Shown here: positions 1 through 10,000 of the stretch, one piece after another
How positions within the stretch are numbered: position 1 is the first letter of the stretch
How the letters are laid out: each line of letters opens with the position of its first letter
Origin: a bacterium
Lineage (GTDB): Bacteria > Planctomycetota > Planctomycetia > Pirellulales > UBA1268
DNA: 35,465 nucleotides
Assembly: GCA_029978085.1 (NCBI GenBank)
Contig: JAPOJV010000018.1
Location: 1-35,465, forward strand
Direction: 5' to 3'
Translations under genes and position numbers: made by a program
The notes under the pieces: model-generated
The model's input: only the letters and a program-made list of their open reading frames with translations
What the model was told of the DNA's origin: nothing
Databases searched by the model: none

Positions 1-1266
1 GACAAGGTGATCGATGGCTACGCCCTGCGGACGAACCGGCCGGCCGCTGCGATCACCGACATGCTCTCGGGCGACGAGGCCGCGGTGCGCCGGCTGCTCG
101 CGCCTTCCGGTGCGGTCGAGCGGACGGACGCCTTCTGGGGCCTGACGCCGCTCGCGTGGGCCACGATGCGCGGCGACCCTGCGACTGTGGCAGCCGTGCT
201 CGATGCCGGCGGCGACGCCAATGAACGCGACGGCAGCGGCAACACGCCGCTCCACCATGCCGCCTACTTCGGTCGGGATGCGGCTGCGAAGCTGCTCATG
301 GAGCGGGGAGCAGACCCGACCGCCGTGAACGCGGTCGGCCGGATGCCGGCGGCGATGCAGAGTCTGCCGGCCGATCTCGTCAGCGAATTGGCGCCCCTCA
401 CCGACATGCGTCCCGTCGGCGTCGATGAGGTGCTCGCCGGTCGTGAGCGGCTGCGTGCCATTCTGCCCACGGGGCCGAATCCGGAGGGCACGCTCGGTGG
501 GCCGCTCGACCGGGCGACGCTCGCGTGGTCCGATCTCCTGTCGGCGGAACGGCTTCGTCTGCGCGTCGGTTCGCGGTCACTGCACCTCGTGCAGACGAAT
601 GTCTTCCACCATCTCTGGTTCCTCTGGTTCCTGTGCTGGCTCGTCGCCGCGTTCGCGATCCTCGCCAGCACGGGCCTCCTGCCGACGGGCCGCAGCCGCT
701 GGTGGCTCGTGATGGCATCGTGCCTGCCGCAGCTCGTGATGGGGATGTCGATGGCGGCAGGCTACGGCCCCGACTCGTCGTTCGGGATCCTGCCGCGGCC
801 GCACGTGCTCGCCTTCTATGCCTGCTTCTATTTCTTCGGCGTCGCCACGTTCGCCGCGGAAGGCCTCGACACGCGGCTCGGCCGCCACTGGAAGTTCCTC
901 ATGCCGGCGGCGATCGTGCTCTTCGTTGCCGGCATCGCGACGATGAACGACCGGCTGCTCGCCAGCCTGCTACAGCCCGCCTACGCGTGGGCGATGTCGC
1001 TGGGGCTGATCGGGCTCTTCTCCCGGTTCTGCTCCCGGCCCAGCCCGCTCGTGTCGTGGCTGGCCGACGCCTCGTATTGGATGTATCTCGTGCACCCCCC
1101 GCTGGTGATGGTGGCGCAGATGATCGTCCGCCCGTGGGCGATGCCCGCGGACCTGAAGTTTCTCGTCGTCATGGCGATGGTGACGCCGGTTCTGCTCCTG
1201 ACCTATCGCTACGGCGTGCGCCATACGGCGATCGGCAGCCTGCTCAACGGCCCGCGGAGCACGTGA
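1..1266 (+). CDS. Acyltransferase-3-like membrane protein with internal ankyrin block (5' end missing)
   Basis: The frame is open to the left edge of the window, so this is the 3' part of a longer gene; the GTG at 7 is probably internal. Visible residues run from a soluble stretch with two to three ankyrin repeats (around residues 38-110, motifs TPLAWA and NTPLHHAA) into a region with about seven hydrophobic segments (from about residue 195 to the end). The membrane part contains HHLWFLWFL and, near the end, ASYWMYLVHPPLV. Both resemble the middle and last helices of acyltransferase-3/OpgC-type enzymes, which O-acylate surface glycans. If so, the N-terminal catalytic helices lie upstream and the ankyrin block is inserted in a loop between two halves of the membrane domain. 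The acceptor substrate cannot be told. It converges on the yceH-like gene after a 39-base gap. Confidence 0.7.
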   Translation, partial: DKVIDGYALRTNRPAAAITDMLSGDEAAVRRLLAPSGAVERTDAFWGLTPLAWATMRGDPATVAAVLDAGGDANERDGSGNTPLHHAAYFGRDAAAKLLMERGADPTAVNAVGRMPAAMQSLPADLVSELAPLTDMRPVGVDEVLAGRERLRAILPTGPNPEGTLGGPLDRATLAWSDLLSAERLRLRVGSRSLHLVQTNVFHHLWFLWFLCWLVAAFAILASTGLLPTGRSRWWLVMASCLPQLVMGMSMAAGYGPDSSFGILPRPHVLAFYACFYFFGVATFAAEGLDTRLGRHWKFLMPAAIVLFVAGIATMNDRLLASLLQPAYAWAMSLGLIGLFSRFCSRPSPLVSWLADASYWMYLVHPPLVMVAQMIVRPWAMPADLKFLVVMAMVTPVLLLTYRYGVRHTAIGSLLNGPRST

Positions 1267-1305
1267 GGCGGCGGCTGAGGGTTCGGAACCGGCTGAGGGC
1301 GACGT

Positions 1306-2064
1306 TCAGCGGCCGAGATCCTGCTCGAGCGATGTGAGTCGGGCGACGAGGTCGGCGACCTGGGCTTCGAGCCGCGCGACGCGGTCGGCGATTTGCGGGC
1401 TGCCGGCGGCCGGTCGCTCGACTGCCGGGACAGGCGGAGCGGCCGGTGCCGGCTCGCTGATGGCCGCGACGTTGGCCGGAGGCTCGGCCTCGGCAGGTGC
1501 AGCCGCGGCTGCCGCCGTCATCCCGAGTTGTGACCGTACCTTCTCGAGCTTCTCCGCAGGCAAGAGGCCGTGCGTGAGCAGTCGGCCCCGGCCGGGAGGC
1601 GAGAGCCAGACGACGAGGCTCTTGGCCGCGAGCCGGTCGAGAAAACCACGGAGCAGGTCGAGATCGGGAATCGGATCCATCCGGCTGGCGCGGCCGCGAA
1701 GATCTCCCTCCGACTGTTCCCCGCGGAGCAAGAGTTCGCCCATGATCGCGAGCTCTTCCTTCTCCACGCCGAGCCACTCGTAGGCGAGGTGGCGATACCG
1801 CGGGATCTTGCCGCTGCCGTAGACCTCGGCCACGGCGCCGGCCTGCCGCAGGCTCGTGAGGGCCCGCATCACCTGCTCCTCGTCGAGCGTCATCACCGGA
1901 TCGCGGTTGCTCTTCTGATTGCAGCCGGTGACCACGCCGTTGAGTGAGAGCGGATACTGGTCCGGCGTGGTCTTCGCCTTCTCGATCAAGACGCCGAGCA
2001 CCCGCCGCTCGTTGGCATCCAGCGGCCGCACCGCATGCCTCGCACTCTCCCCGGTGTCGGTCAC
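1306..2064 (-). CDS. yceH: YceH-like DUF480 / UPF0502 protein
   Basis: This 252-residue protein matches the UPF0502 (DUF480) family, whose structure is a tandem winged helix; the biochemical role is not established. The diagnostic stretch RRVLGVLIEKAKTTPDQYPL at the N-terminus is followed by NGVVTGCNQKSNRDPVM. A second winged-helix half follows (ELLLRGEQSEGDLRGRASRM) and ends near residue 175. An Ala/Pro-rich linker then leads to a short C-terminal heptad-like coiled coil (around residues 225-252), as is common in this family. The start is a GTG that overlaps the stop codon of the upstream DUF1501 gene in a GTGA quartet, so translation is probably coupled. It is the last gene of a three-gene minus-strand operon. 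Confidence 0.9.
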   Translation of the reverse strand: MTDTGESARHAVRPLDANERRVLGVLIEKAKTTPDQYPLSLNGVVTGCNQKSNRDPVMTLDEEQVMRALTSLRQAGAVAEVYGSGKIPRYRHLAYEWLGVEKEELAIMGELLLRGEQSEGDLRGRASRMDPIPDLDLLRGFLDRLAAKSLVVWLSPPGRGRLLTHGLLPAEKLEKVRSQLGMTAAAAAAPAEAEPPANVAAISEPAPAAPPVPAVERPAAGSPQIADRVARLEAQVADLVARLTSLEQDLGR

Positions 2065-3554
2065 GCGAGGAGTTCCTTGACGATGCGGGCATGCTCGACG
2101 CCCGTGAGCTTGAAGTCGAGGCCCAGATGGCGGTAGGTGAACCGCTCGTGATCAAAGCCCATGAGGTGCAGCACCGTGGCATGGAAATCGCGGATGTGCA
2201 CCGGGTCCTTCACGATGTTGTAGGAGAAGTCGTCGGTCTCGCCGTAGATCTGGCCGGGCCGCGAGCCGCCGCCGGCCATCCACATCGTAAAGCACCGTGG
2301 ATGGTGGTCGCGGCCGTAGTTCTCCTTCGAGAGGCCGCCCTGGGAGTAGACCGTGCGGCCGAACTCACCTCCCCAGATGATGAGCGTCTCGTCCAGGAGC
2401 CCGCGGGCCTTCAGGTCCTGCACGAGCCCATAGCAGGCCTGGTCGATGTCCTTGCACTGGCTCGGCAGGCGGCCGGCGACGTTGCCGTGGTGGTCCCAGT
2501 TGTTGATGTAGACCTGCACGAATCGGACACCCCGCTCGACCATGCGGCGGGCCATCAGCACCGTGTTGGCGAACGTGCCTGGCTTCTTCGCCTCGTCGCC
2601 ATAGAGGGCGAAGGTGTTCTCCGGCTCGGATGCCAGATCGGTGAGCTCCGGCACGCTCGACTGCATCCGGAACGCCATCTCATACTGCGAAATCCGCGTC
2701 TGCGTCTCCGGGTCGCCGAGCTGCTGGAGCGTCCGCTGGTTCAGGGCCTGCAGGCCGTCGAGCGTCTTGCGGCGGACTTCGGCCGACACGCCGGGGGGAT
2801 TGTTGATGTAGAGGATCGGATCACCGGCCGAGCGGAAGCTCACGCCCGCATGCTCGCCCGGCAGAAAGCCGCTGCCCCAGAGCCGGGCGCCGATCGCCTG
2901 GTTCTGCTCGTTGTTGGTGGGCCGGGCGACGAGCACGACGAACGTCGGCAGGTCCTTGTTGAGCGACCCCAGGCCGTAGCTGAGCCAGGCGCCCAGGCAG
3001 GGGCGGCCCGTGATCTGGTTGCCGGTCTGCATATAAGTGATCGCCGGCTCGTGATTGATCGCCTCGGTGTGCATCGAGCGGATGAAGCACATCTCGTCGA
3101 CCATCTTCGCCGTGTGCGGGAGCAGGTCCGTGACCCACATCCCGTTCTGCCCGTGCTGCGCGAACTTGAACTTCGACGGGGCGATCGGAAACCGTGACTG
3201 GCCGCTCGTCATCGTGGTCAGACGCTGGCCGTTGCGGACGCTCTCGGGGAGGTCCTTGTCGTACCAGTCGTTCATCTGCGGCTTGTAGTCGAACATGTCC
3301 TGCTGCGGCGGGCCGCCCACCATGTGCAGGTAGATCACGTGCTTCGCCTTCGGGGCGAAGTGGGGGCCGATCGCCCCCGCCACCCGCTGCACGCCGTCCG
3401 CGGGCGGCGTGGCCGTGTTGCCCAGGGCGGAGTCCTGCGCGAGCAGCGACGCGAGCGCCGCCCCGCCGAGCACGTGGCTGCCGCGCTCGAAGAACCGCCG
3501 CCGCGTGAGGCTGAGGCCGAGTTCATCGAGCGGTGAGAGGATGGGAGGGTTCAT
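2061..3554 (-). CDS. Tat-exported DUF1501 protein (sulfatase-like fold)
   Basis: A 497-residue DUF1501 protein, a family greatly expanded in planctomycetes and structurally related to the alkaline phosphatase/sulfatase superfamily; its substrate is unknown. The N-terminus has a twin-arginine signal (LTRRRFFERG, residues 16-25, then a hydrophobic stretch ending near LAQDSALG), so it is exported folded, presumably with metal bound. Family-typical blocks are HVIYLHMVGGPPQQDMFDYKP, FVQVYINNWDHHGN and LIIWGGEFGRTVYSQ. The ATG at 3554 is preceded at normal spacing by AAGGGGA; an in-frame GTG at 3575 overlaps the preceding stop (GTGA) and is the alternative start. It follows a PSCyt1/DUF1553 gene directly, a gene pair repeated many times in planctomycete genomes and thought to work on polysaccharides. 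Confidence 0.93.
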   Translation of the reverse strand: MNPPILSPLDELGLSLTRRRFFERGSHVLGGAALASLLAQDSALGNTATPPADGVQRVAGAIGPHFAPKAKHVIYLHMVGGPPQQDMFDYKPQMNDWYDKDLPESVRNGQRLTTMTSGQSRFPIAPSKFKFAQHGQNGMWVTDLLPHTAKMVDEMCFIRSMHTEAINHEPAITYMQTGNQITGRPCLGAWLSYGLGSLNKDLPTFVVLVARPTNNEQNQAIGARLWGSGFLPGEHAGVSFRSAGDPILYINNPPGVSAEVRRKTLDGLQALNQRTLQQLGDPETQTRISQYEMAFRMQSSVPELTDLASEPENTFALYGDEAKKPGTFANTVLMARRMVERGVRFVQVYINNWDHHGNVAGRLPSQCKDIDQACYGLVQDLKARGLLDETLIIWGGEFGRTVYSQGGLSKENYGRDHHPRCFTMWMAGGGSRPGQIYGETDDFSYNIVKDPVHIRDFHATVLHLMGFDHERFTYRHLGLDFKLTGVEHARIVKELLA

Positions 3555-3571
3555 GATGCTGCGTCCCCTTT

Positions 3572-6500
3572 TCACTTGCAGAGGGCTTCGTCGAGGTTCA
3601 TCAGTTCGTTCGTGAGCATCGTCCAGGCGGCCAGTTGGGCTGCGTCGGCCGTGGTGGCCTTGGCATCTCCCACGGCGACGAGTTTCTGGGCCTCGTCGGG
3701 ATGTCCGCCGTACCAGGCGGAGAGATCAGAGAGCGACTGTTGCACGATCGCCAGTTCGTCGGAGGCGAACGGCCGCGACAGGACCCGCTTCACGATGAAG
3801 TCGATCCGGGCTTCGTCGGTGCCGGCCGTCTGGATCGCCCGGTCGGCCAGGATCCGGGCCGCCTCCACGAACTGCGGGTCGTTGAGCGTGACGAGCGCCT
3901 GCAGCGGCGTGTTGGTCCGCTCCCGCTTGACCGTGCAGGTCTCACGCGAGGGCGCATTGAAGATCTCCATCGACGCCGGCGGCGCCGACCGCTTCCAGAA
4001 CCAATACATGCTCCGCCGGTAGAGGGCGTCCCCCTTGTCCCGTTGGTAACGGCTCGTGTTGCCGCCCATCGACACCGCCTCCCATACACCGTCGGGCTGA
4101 TAGGGCTTCACGCTCGGGCCGCCGATCTGCTTCACGAGCAGGCCGCTCGATGCCAGAGCAGCGTCGCGGACCATCTCGGCGTCCATGCGGAATCGTGGGC
4201 CGCGGGAGAGCAGGCGGTTGGCGTTGTCTTTCACGAGCTTGTCGGGCGTGGTCGCCGCACTCTGGCGGTAGGTGGCGCTCGTGAGCATGAGCCGGAACAG
4301 TTTCTTCACGTCCCAGCCGCTCTCACGGAACTCGATGGCCAGCCAGTCGAGCAGCTCAGGATGACTCGGCAGTTCGCCGGTGATGCCGAAGTCGCCCGCC
4401 GTCCGCACGAGCCCCGTGCCAAACACCTCCTGCCAGAACCGATTGACCGTCACCCGCGTCGTGAGCGGGTGATCCTGGAGCAGGAGCCACTTCGCCAGAC
4501 CGAGCCGATTCTTCGGCAGCTCCGCCGGGAAGGCCGGCAGGACCGCTGGCGTGGACGGCTGTACCTCATCCTTCCGCTTGTCGTACTCTCCGCGGTCGAG
4601 AATGTAGGCCTTCGCCATCTCGTTCTTCTCGTTCATGACATGGGCGACGGTGCCCCGCTTGCGGATGTCGGCATGCTCGCTCTCGAGCTGGGCCAGATCG
4701 GCTGTCGCCGCCTTATACGTCTCGTCGAGGCTCGCGAGCCACCAGTCGTAGAGCCCGGCGGCCGCCTTCACCCGCTCCTCGGGCGCGAGCCTCACGATCT
4801 GTGCCAGTGCCTGGGCCTTGGAGAGGCTCTCCACTTCACCGGCCGTCAGGGCCCGACCCCAGAGTTCGATGCCAGCCAGGCCCACGCCATGGGCCGTCGC
4901 CGCCTGCGACCGGCCGCCGATCACCAGCGGCGTCTCGGTCTTGATCGTGTGCTTCTTGAACGTGTTGGTCTCGACCTTCGGCTTCTGGAGCTTGCCGTCG
5001 TAGTAGATCTTCACCCCCTCGGCCTTGCCCGAGCCGTCGTAGGTGACCGACACGAGCGTCCAGGCATCGGCCTTGAGCTGGGCGGACGACACCACCTTGA
5101 TCGCGTCGGCGGGAAACGCATGGATGAGATGCATCGCGATGCGGCGGCCCTGCACCCAGACATCCCAGCCGCGGAAGGCATTCGCCTCGTCCATCCGGGC
5201 GATCACGGCATACGACGTGTCGTTCGCCGGCGGCCGGATCCAGAACGTCGCGCTGAACGGCTGATCGTGCTCGAAGTCGCCGACGGTCGGCAGCTCCGCC
5301 GCCCGGCCATCGAGGAGCACCGCGGCCGCGCCGCTCGGGCCGGCCTGCCACTTCGTGGTCGTGGTCAGCGGCAGGTCGGTGTCCTTGCCCACGAGGCGGG
5401 CCCGTGTTTTCGTGCCCTCGCCTTCGAGCAGGTCGAGCTCCAAGAGCGGCGTGTCCTGCGGCGCGGCCTTCGCCACTGCATCCGGCGTCGCCTCTTTGAT
5501 CCAGCCGTCGAACTCGGCGCGGGCCGCCTGCTTCCGGGTTTCGACCGCCTTGCGGCCTGCGGCCAACTCCTTTTCGAGCGCGGCGAACCGCTGGCGATCC
5601 TCGGACTTCGGCACCACGACGATCGGCGGCGTGTCGTGGATGTTGCCGTCCATCGCGGCCTGCGTCGTGTTATTGAAGAAGGCCGCCAGCTCGTAAAACT
5701 CCTTCTGTGAGAGCGGGTCGAACTTGTGGTTGTGGCAGACGGCACAGCCCGCCGTGAGGCCCAGCCAGACCGCCGCCGTCGTCTCCGTGCGGTCGCGGGT
5801 GTAGAGCACGAGATACTCCTCGGCGATGGCCCCGCCTTCGTTCGTCGTTATGTTGCAGCGGTTGAACCCGCTGGCGATCTGCCGGTCGAGGATGTCGTCG
5901 GGGCTGCCCTCCGCCTCATTGGCCATGAGGTCGCCCGCGAGCTGCAGGATCGTGAACTGGTCGAACGGCAGGTTGCGGTTGAACGCGTTCACCACCCACT
6001 GCCGATAGGTCCACATCTCGCGATAGTTGTCGTAGTGGATGCCGTGTGTGTCGGCATAGCGGGCGTAGTCGAGCCAGTGGCGGCCACGGTGCTCGCCCCA
6101 CTCGGGCTTCGCCAGGAGCTGATCGAGGAGCTGCTCGTAGGCGTCGGGCCGCGTGTCGGCGACGAAGGCCTCGACGAGGGCCGGCTCCGGGGGCAGCCCC
6201 GTAATGTCGAGCGCGACCCGGCGGGCCAATGACCGCCGATCGGCCTCGGGGGCGGGCGCGAGGCCTGCGGCTTCCAGCTGGGCGAGAATGAACCGGTCGA
6301 TCGGATTCTTGACCCAGGCCTCGTTCTTCACGGCCGGCGGCTGGGGACGCGCGGGCGGGATGAACGACCAGTGCGGCTGATACTCGGCCCCTTCGGCGAT
6401 CCACCGCTTCAGCAGTTCCTTCTGCTCGGCCGTGAGCACCTTCTTGAGGCTCGGCGGCGGCATGACCTCTTCGGGGTCGTCCGAGAAGATGCGGTCGAGG

Positions 6501-6769
6501 GCCACGCTCGAATCGGGGTCGCCCGGGGCGATGGCGCCGCTTTCGACCGCCGCGTCGCGGTCATCGAGGCGAAGGTCGGCCTTTCGGCCGGCACTGTCGG
6601 CCCCGTGGCAGCCGAAGCAGTTCTCCACGAGAATCGGCCGGATGTCCTTGTTGTAGGACAGCGGGGCGGCCGCGGCCGACGGCACGCCGGCCAGGCACAG
6701 GGCAATGAGCGGAAAAACGGCCAGCATGGCGTGCCGGCTCATGGGTGCGCTGCAACGAGGCTGACGCAT
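3572..6769 (-). CDS. PSCyt1 / DUF1549 / LamG-like / DUF1553 secreted cytochrome-like protein
   Basis: A 1065-residue secreted protein of the large planctomycete-specific family that carries a cytochrome-c-like domain. A Sec signal peptide covers residues 1-35. PSCyt1 follows, with heme motif CFGCH at 51-55 and a likely axial Met103 in EEVMPPP. Next comes DUF1549 (about 140-360), itself holding a second CxxCH (CAVCH, 342-346). A concanavalin/LamG-like jelly-roll lies around 450-650 (FSATFWIRPP, WTLVSVTYDG, KIYYDGKLQ) and DUF1553 occupies about 780-1040 (RVTVNRFWQEVFGTGLVRTAGDFG; SRETCTVKRERTNTPLQAL). The ATG at 6769 is chosen because AAGGAG sits just upstream and a clean signal peptide follows; the frame extends further upstream without these signals. 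The LamG-like domain suggests binding of a glycan, and the heme suggests redox chemistry, but the reaction is unknown. It is the first gene of the operon. Confidence 0.93.
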   Translation of the reverse strand: MRQPRCSAPMSRHAMLAVFPLIALCLAGVPSAAAAPLSYNKDIRPILVENCFGCHGADSAGRKADLRLDDRDAAVESGAIAPGDPDSSVALDRIFSDDPEEVMPPPSLKKVLTAEQKELLKRWIAEGAEYQPHWSFIPPARPQPPAVKNEAWVKNPIDRFILAQLEAAGLAPAPEADRRSLARRVALDITGLPPEPALVEAFVADTRPDAYEQLLDQLLAKPEWGEHRGRHWLDYARYADTHGIHYDNYREMWTYRQWVVNAFNRNLPFDQFTILQLAGDLMANEAEGSPDDILDRQIASGFNRCNITTNEGGAIAEEYLVLYTRDRTETTAAVWLGLTAGCAVCHNHKFDPLSQKEFYELAAFFNNTTQAAMDGNIHDTPPIVVVPKSEDRQRFAALEKELAAGRKAVETRKQAARAEFDGWIKEATPDAVAKAAPQDTPLLELDLLEGEGTKTRARLVGKDTDLPLTTTTKWQAGPSGAAAVLLDGRAAELPTVGDFEHDQPFSATFWIRPPANDTSYAVIARMDEANAFRGWDVWVQGRRIAMHLIHAFPADAIKVVSSAQLKADAWTLVSVTYDGSGKAEGVKIYYDGKLQKPKVETNTFKKHTIKTETPLVIGGRSQAATAHGVGLAGIELWGRALTAGEVESLSKAQALAQIVRLAPEERVKAAAGLYDWWLASLDETYKAATADLAQLESEHADIRKRGTVAHVMNEKNEMAKAYILDRGEYDKRKDEVQPSTPAVLPAFPAELPKNRLGLAKWLLLQDHPLTTRVTVNRFWQEVFGTGLVRTAGDFGITGELPSHPELLDWLAIEFRESGWDVKKLFRLMLTSATYRQSAATTPDKLVKDNANRLLSRGPRFRMDAEMVRDAALASSGLLVKQIGGPSVKPYQPDGVWEAVSMGGNTSRYQRDKGDALYRRSMYWFWKRSAPPASMEIFNAPSRETCTVKRERTNTPLQALVTLNDPQFVEAARILADRAIQTAGTDEARIDFIVKRVLSRPFASDELAIVQQSLSDLSAWYGGHPDEAQKLVAVGDAKATTADAAQLAAWTMLTNELMNLDEALCK

Positions 6770-6871
6770 GCGATCTCCTTGGGGCAGACAGGCCGCCGCG
6801 GTCAGACCGGCACGGCTTTCGGCGTTGGATACCAGGAGTCGGCGTTGCGCTCCGCCGGCTCGGCATTCAGG

Positions 6872-6877
6872 AGTATA
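6872..6877 (-). promoter_or_regulatory. Possible -10 element for the PSCyt1/DUF1501/yceH operon
   Basis: On the minus strand this reads TATACT, five of six matches to the sigma-70 -10 consensus, about 100 bases before the PSCyt1 start codon. The sequence 17 bases upstream (TGGTTC) is a poor -35, so the call rests on the -10 alone. It lies in the 275-base divergent spacer shared with the macroglobulin gene. Confidence 0.3.
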
Positions 6878-7044
6878 GCCTCCGGTTTCCGGGTGAACCA
6901 CCGCGGAGTACGGCTGATAAAACCGCCTACCGCATACACTTTGCCCTTCCAGACTCCGTGCGTGTAACGGTTGTGCCGCAGGGGCGTCATATGAGCGGCC
7001 TTCTCGACGACGGGGCCATCCATATTCATTTGGAGAAACGTGTC

Positions 7045-10000
7045 ATGCTCCTCTCGTCGCGGCGGCCGGCCGCCAGCGTCCTGATCGGCCTCGTGATCCT
7101 CGGAGGAATCGCCGTGATGCACCGCTCGAGTCAGGGTGCCGAGCCCGCCACCGGCCCGCGGGCCGCAGCCTGGGGCCGCGTGCAGCAGGCGCTCGACGAA
7201 GGGAAGCCGAAGACGGCACTCGAATCGCTCGCAGGCATCGAACAGGCGGCCATTCAGGAGAAGGCCTGGGCCGAGGCGGCCCGCGCGATCGCCACGCGGA
7301 TTCTCGCGGAAACCGGCGACCGCCCCGGCGACGACCCCGAACGGGTGATCCGTCTCGCCGCCGCAATCGACAACGCGCCCGCCGAGACGCGAGGCGTGCT
7401 CCAGGCGATCCGCGCCAACTGGACGTGGGGCTACTTTCAGGCGAACCGCTGGCGGTATCAGCAGCGGACGCCAGGTTCCGTGCCGACGCCGCAGGGCGGC
7501 GCGGACCTCGCGAAACTCGCCGAGTGGGATCTGCCGACGATCGTGGCAGAGATCCGCAGCCGGTTTGCCACAGCCGTCGGCGCTACCGGCAGCGCTGAGC
7601 GAACGCTGCTCCAGTCGCTCCCCGTGGCCGACTGGTCGCTGCTGATCGAGAAGGGCACGCAGCCCGATGCCTATCGACCCACCGTCTGGGACGTGGTCGT
7701 CCGCAATGCGATCGAGTTCGCCGCGTCGGGGGAGCGGGGCCTCGTCGATCCAGAAGACGCATTCGAACTCGTGGCCTCGAGTCCTGCCCTCGGCACGCTC
7801 GACGAGTTTTTGGCCTGGAAGCCGGCAGCCGACGCGACGGTGACCGACACGGCAGCGCCCGTGCTCGACACGCTGCGGCTGTATCGCGAACTGATCGCGT
7901 TTCATGCAGCCGACGCCGACAAGACGGCTCTCCTCTCGGCCGATCTCGACCGGATTCTGTGGGCGGCCGGCGCGGCAGTGCCCGACGACGGCCCCGAGAC
8001 GCTCGCTGCGCGGAAGCGGCAGGCACTCGAGGCCTTCGCCGCGCGGGCGGGCAATCACGAGACGGCGGCGCTGGCCACGTATCACGTCGCCGAGAGCGTG
8101 CGCGACGCAGGGGATCTCGTCGCGGCACGGACGCTCGCCGCCGGCGTGATCGATGGGCAGCCGAAGTCGCCCGGTGCGGCGATGTGTCGCAACCTGATCG
8201 CCGAGATCGAGGCGAAGAATCTCTCGCTGGCGACCGAGCGGTCGTGGGCGGCGCCCTGGCCCGCGATCCGCGTGAGCTATCGCAACCTCGCGAAGGTGCA
8301 CCTCCGGCTCGTGAAGGCCGACTGGATGCAGCGGCTGCGGGCCGGCAAGCAGCTCGACTGGTTCGACGACGAGGATCGTGCCGCGCTCCTGAAGCTGCCC
8401 GCGGTGCGGGAGCAGGCCGTCGATCTGCCCGCCACGCCCGACTTTCGCGAGCGGCATGAGGACGTGCCCGTCACCGTGCTCGATCCGCAGGGGCTCGAGC
8501 CGGGAGGCTACTTCGTGATCGCGAGCGCACGCCCCGACTTCGGCGGCAGCGACAACGTCGTGGCGGCCGCATTCGTCCGCGTGACGCGGCTGGCGATCGT
8601 CATCGAGCAGGGCGGAGCCGGGCACGTCGTGAACATCGCCACGGGCGAGCCGGTGGCTGGCGCGACCGTGAAGGCATATGTCGGCTCATGGGACAACGCC
8701 CAGAGCCGGCAGGTGTTTCAGGAGTACGGTCCCACGACGACCGACAAGGACGGCCGGTTTTCGCTGGAGCTGCCCGAGCCGGCTCACAACGTCGTAATCG
8801 TGGCGTCGGCCACGCTCGACGGCGCCACGCACGAAGCGGCCACCGATCGGACGCACGTGTGGCAGCAGCATCGGCCACACCCGCACGGCGCCGTCGTGCT
8901 CATCACCGACCGCGGCATCCACCGGCCCGGGCAGATCGTGCACTACAAGGGCATCGTCTGCAGTGTGGATCAGGCCGGGGCGAAGTATGCCGCGGCGGCG
9001 AACGTCGCCGTCGATGTCGTGTTCCGTGATGCGAACGGCCGCGAGGTGGCGAAGGGGCGACACACGACGACGGCCAATGGGTCGTTTCACGGCAATTTTC
9101 CGATCGCGACCGGCGCGCTCCCCGGCCAGTGGTCGATCCAGGCGCAGGCGGCCGGGCAGCAGCCGGCCGCGGGGGGCGTGGGCGTGCGGGTCGAGGAGTA
9201 CAAGCGGCCGAAGTTCAAGGTCGAGCTGGCGAAGCCCGCGCAGGCCACGCCACTCGGCGGCACCGTGACGCTCACCGGCACGGCCACCACCTACACCGGC
9301 CTCCCGGTGGCGGGGGCGAAGGTTGCCTGGCGGGTCGAGCGGCAGGTCCGCTGGCCGATCTGGTGCCGCTGGTTCTTCCCCTGGCTGCCGTTCGACTCCG
9401 GTGCCCAGCGGATCGCGCGGGGCACTGCCGTCAGCGATGCCAACGGGGCATTCACGATTGCGTTTCCGGCGAAGCCCGACCGCAGCGTGCCCAAGGACTC
9501 GCTGCCCGTGTTCACGTTCGCCGTCACGGCCGACGTCACCGACGCCGGTGGCGAGACGCGCAGTGCAGACCAGAGCGTGAGCGTGGGCTACACCGACGTC
9601 GAGGCCGCGGTGACGACCGATGCCTGGCAGGCCGTCAACGACGCGGGCGAGCCCGCGGCGGTCGCAGTGACGGTCAACACGACCACGCTCGACGGCGTGG
9701 CGAAGGGAGCTACCGGCACGCTCACGGTCTCGCGGCTGGTGCAGCCGGCCGAGGTCGATCGCGGCAGCTTCGCCGGGCCGATGCCACGCCCCGTGCCAGT
9801 GATGCGCGGCGGTCAGGCCGGCCTTCCTCGGCCGCCCGAGGTCGATCCCGCGAACCCCGACACGTGGGCCGCGGGCGAGGCCGTGCTCACGGAAAAGCTC
9901 GTCACCGACGCCGCCACCGGCAAGACCGTCGCTACGGCGAAGCTCCCGGCGGGCATCTATCGCGCAGTGTTCGCGATTCCCGCCGCGGGCGACGTGCCGG

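Noticed and set aside
3635..5710. A 691-codon plus-strand open frame opposite the DUF1549/DUF1553 gene
   Set aside because: Antisense shadow of a strongly recognisable gene, with no start signal and no motif.
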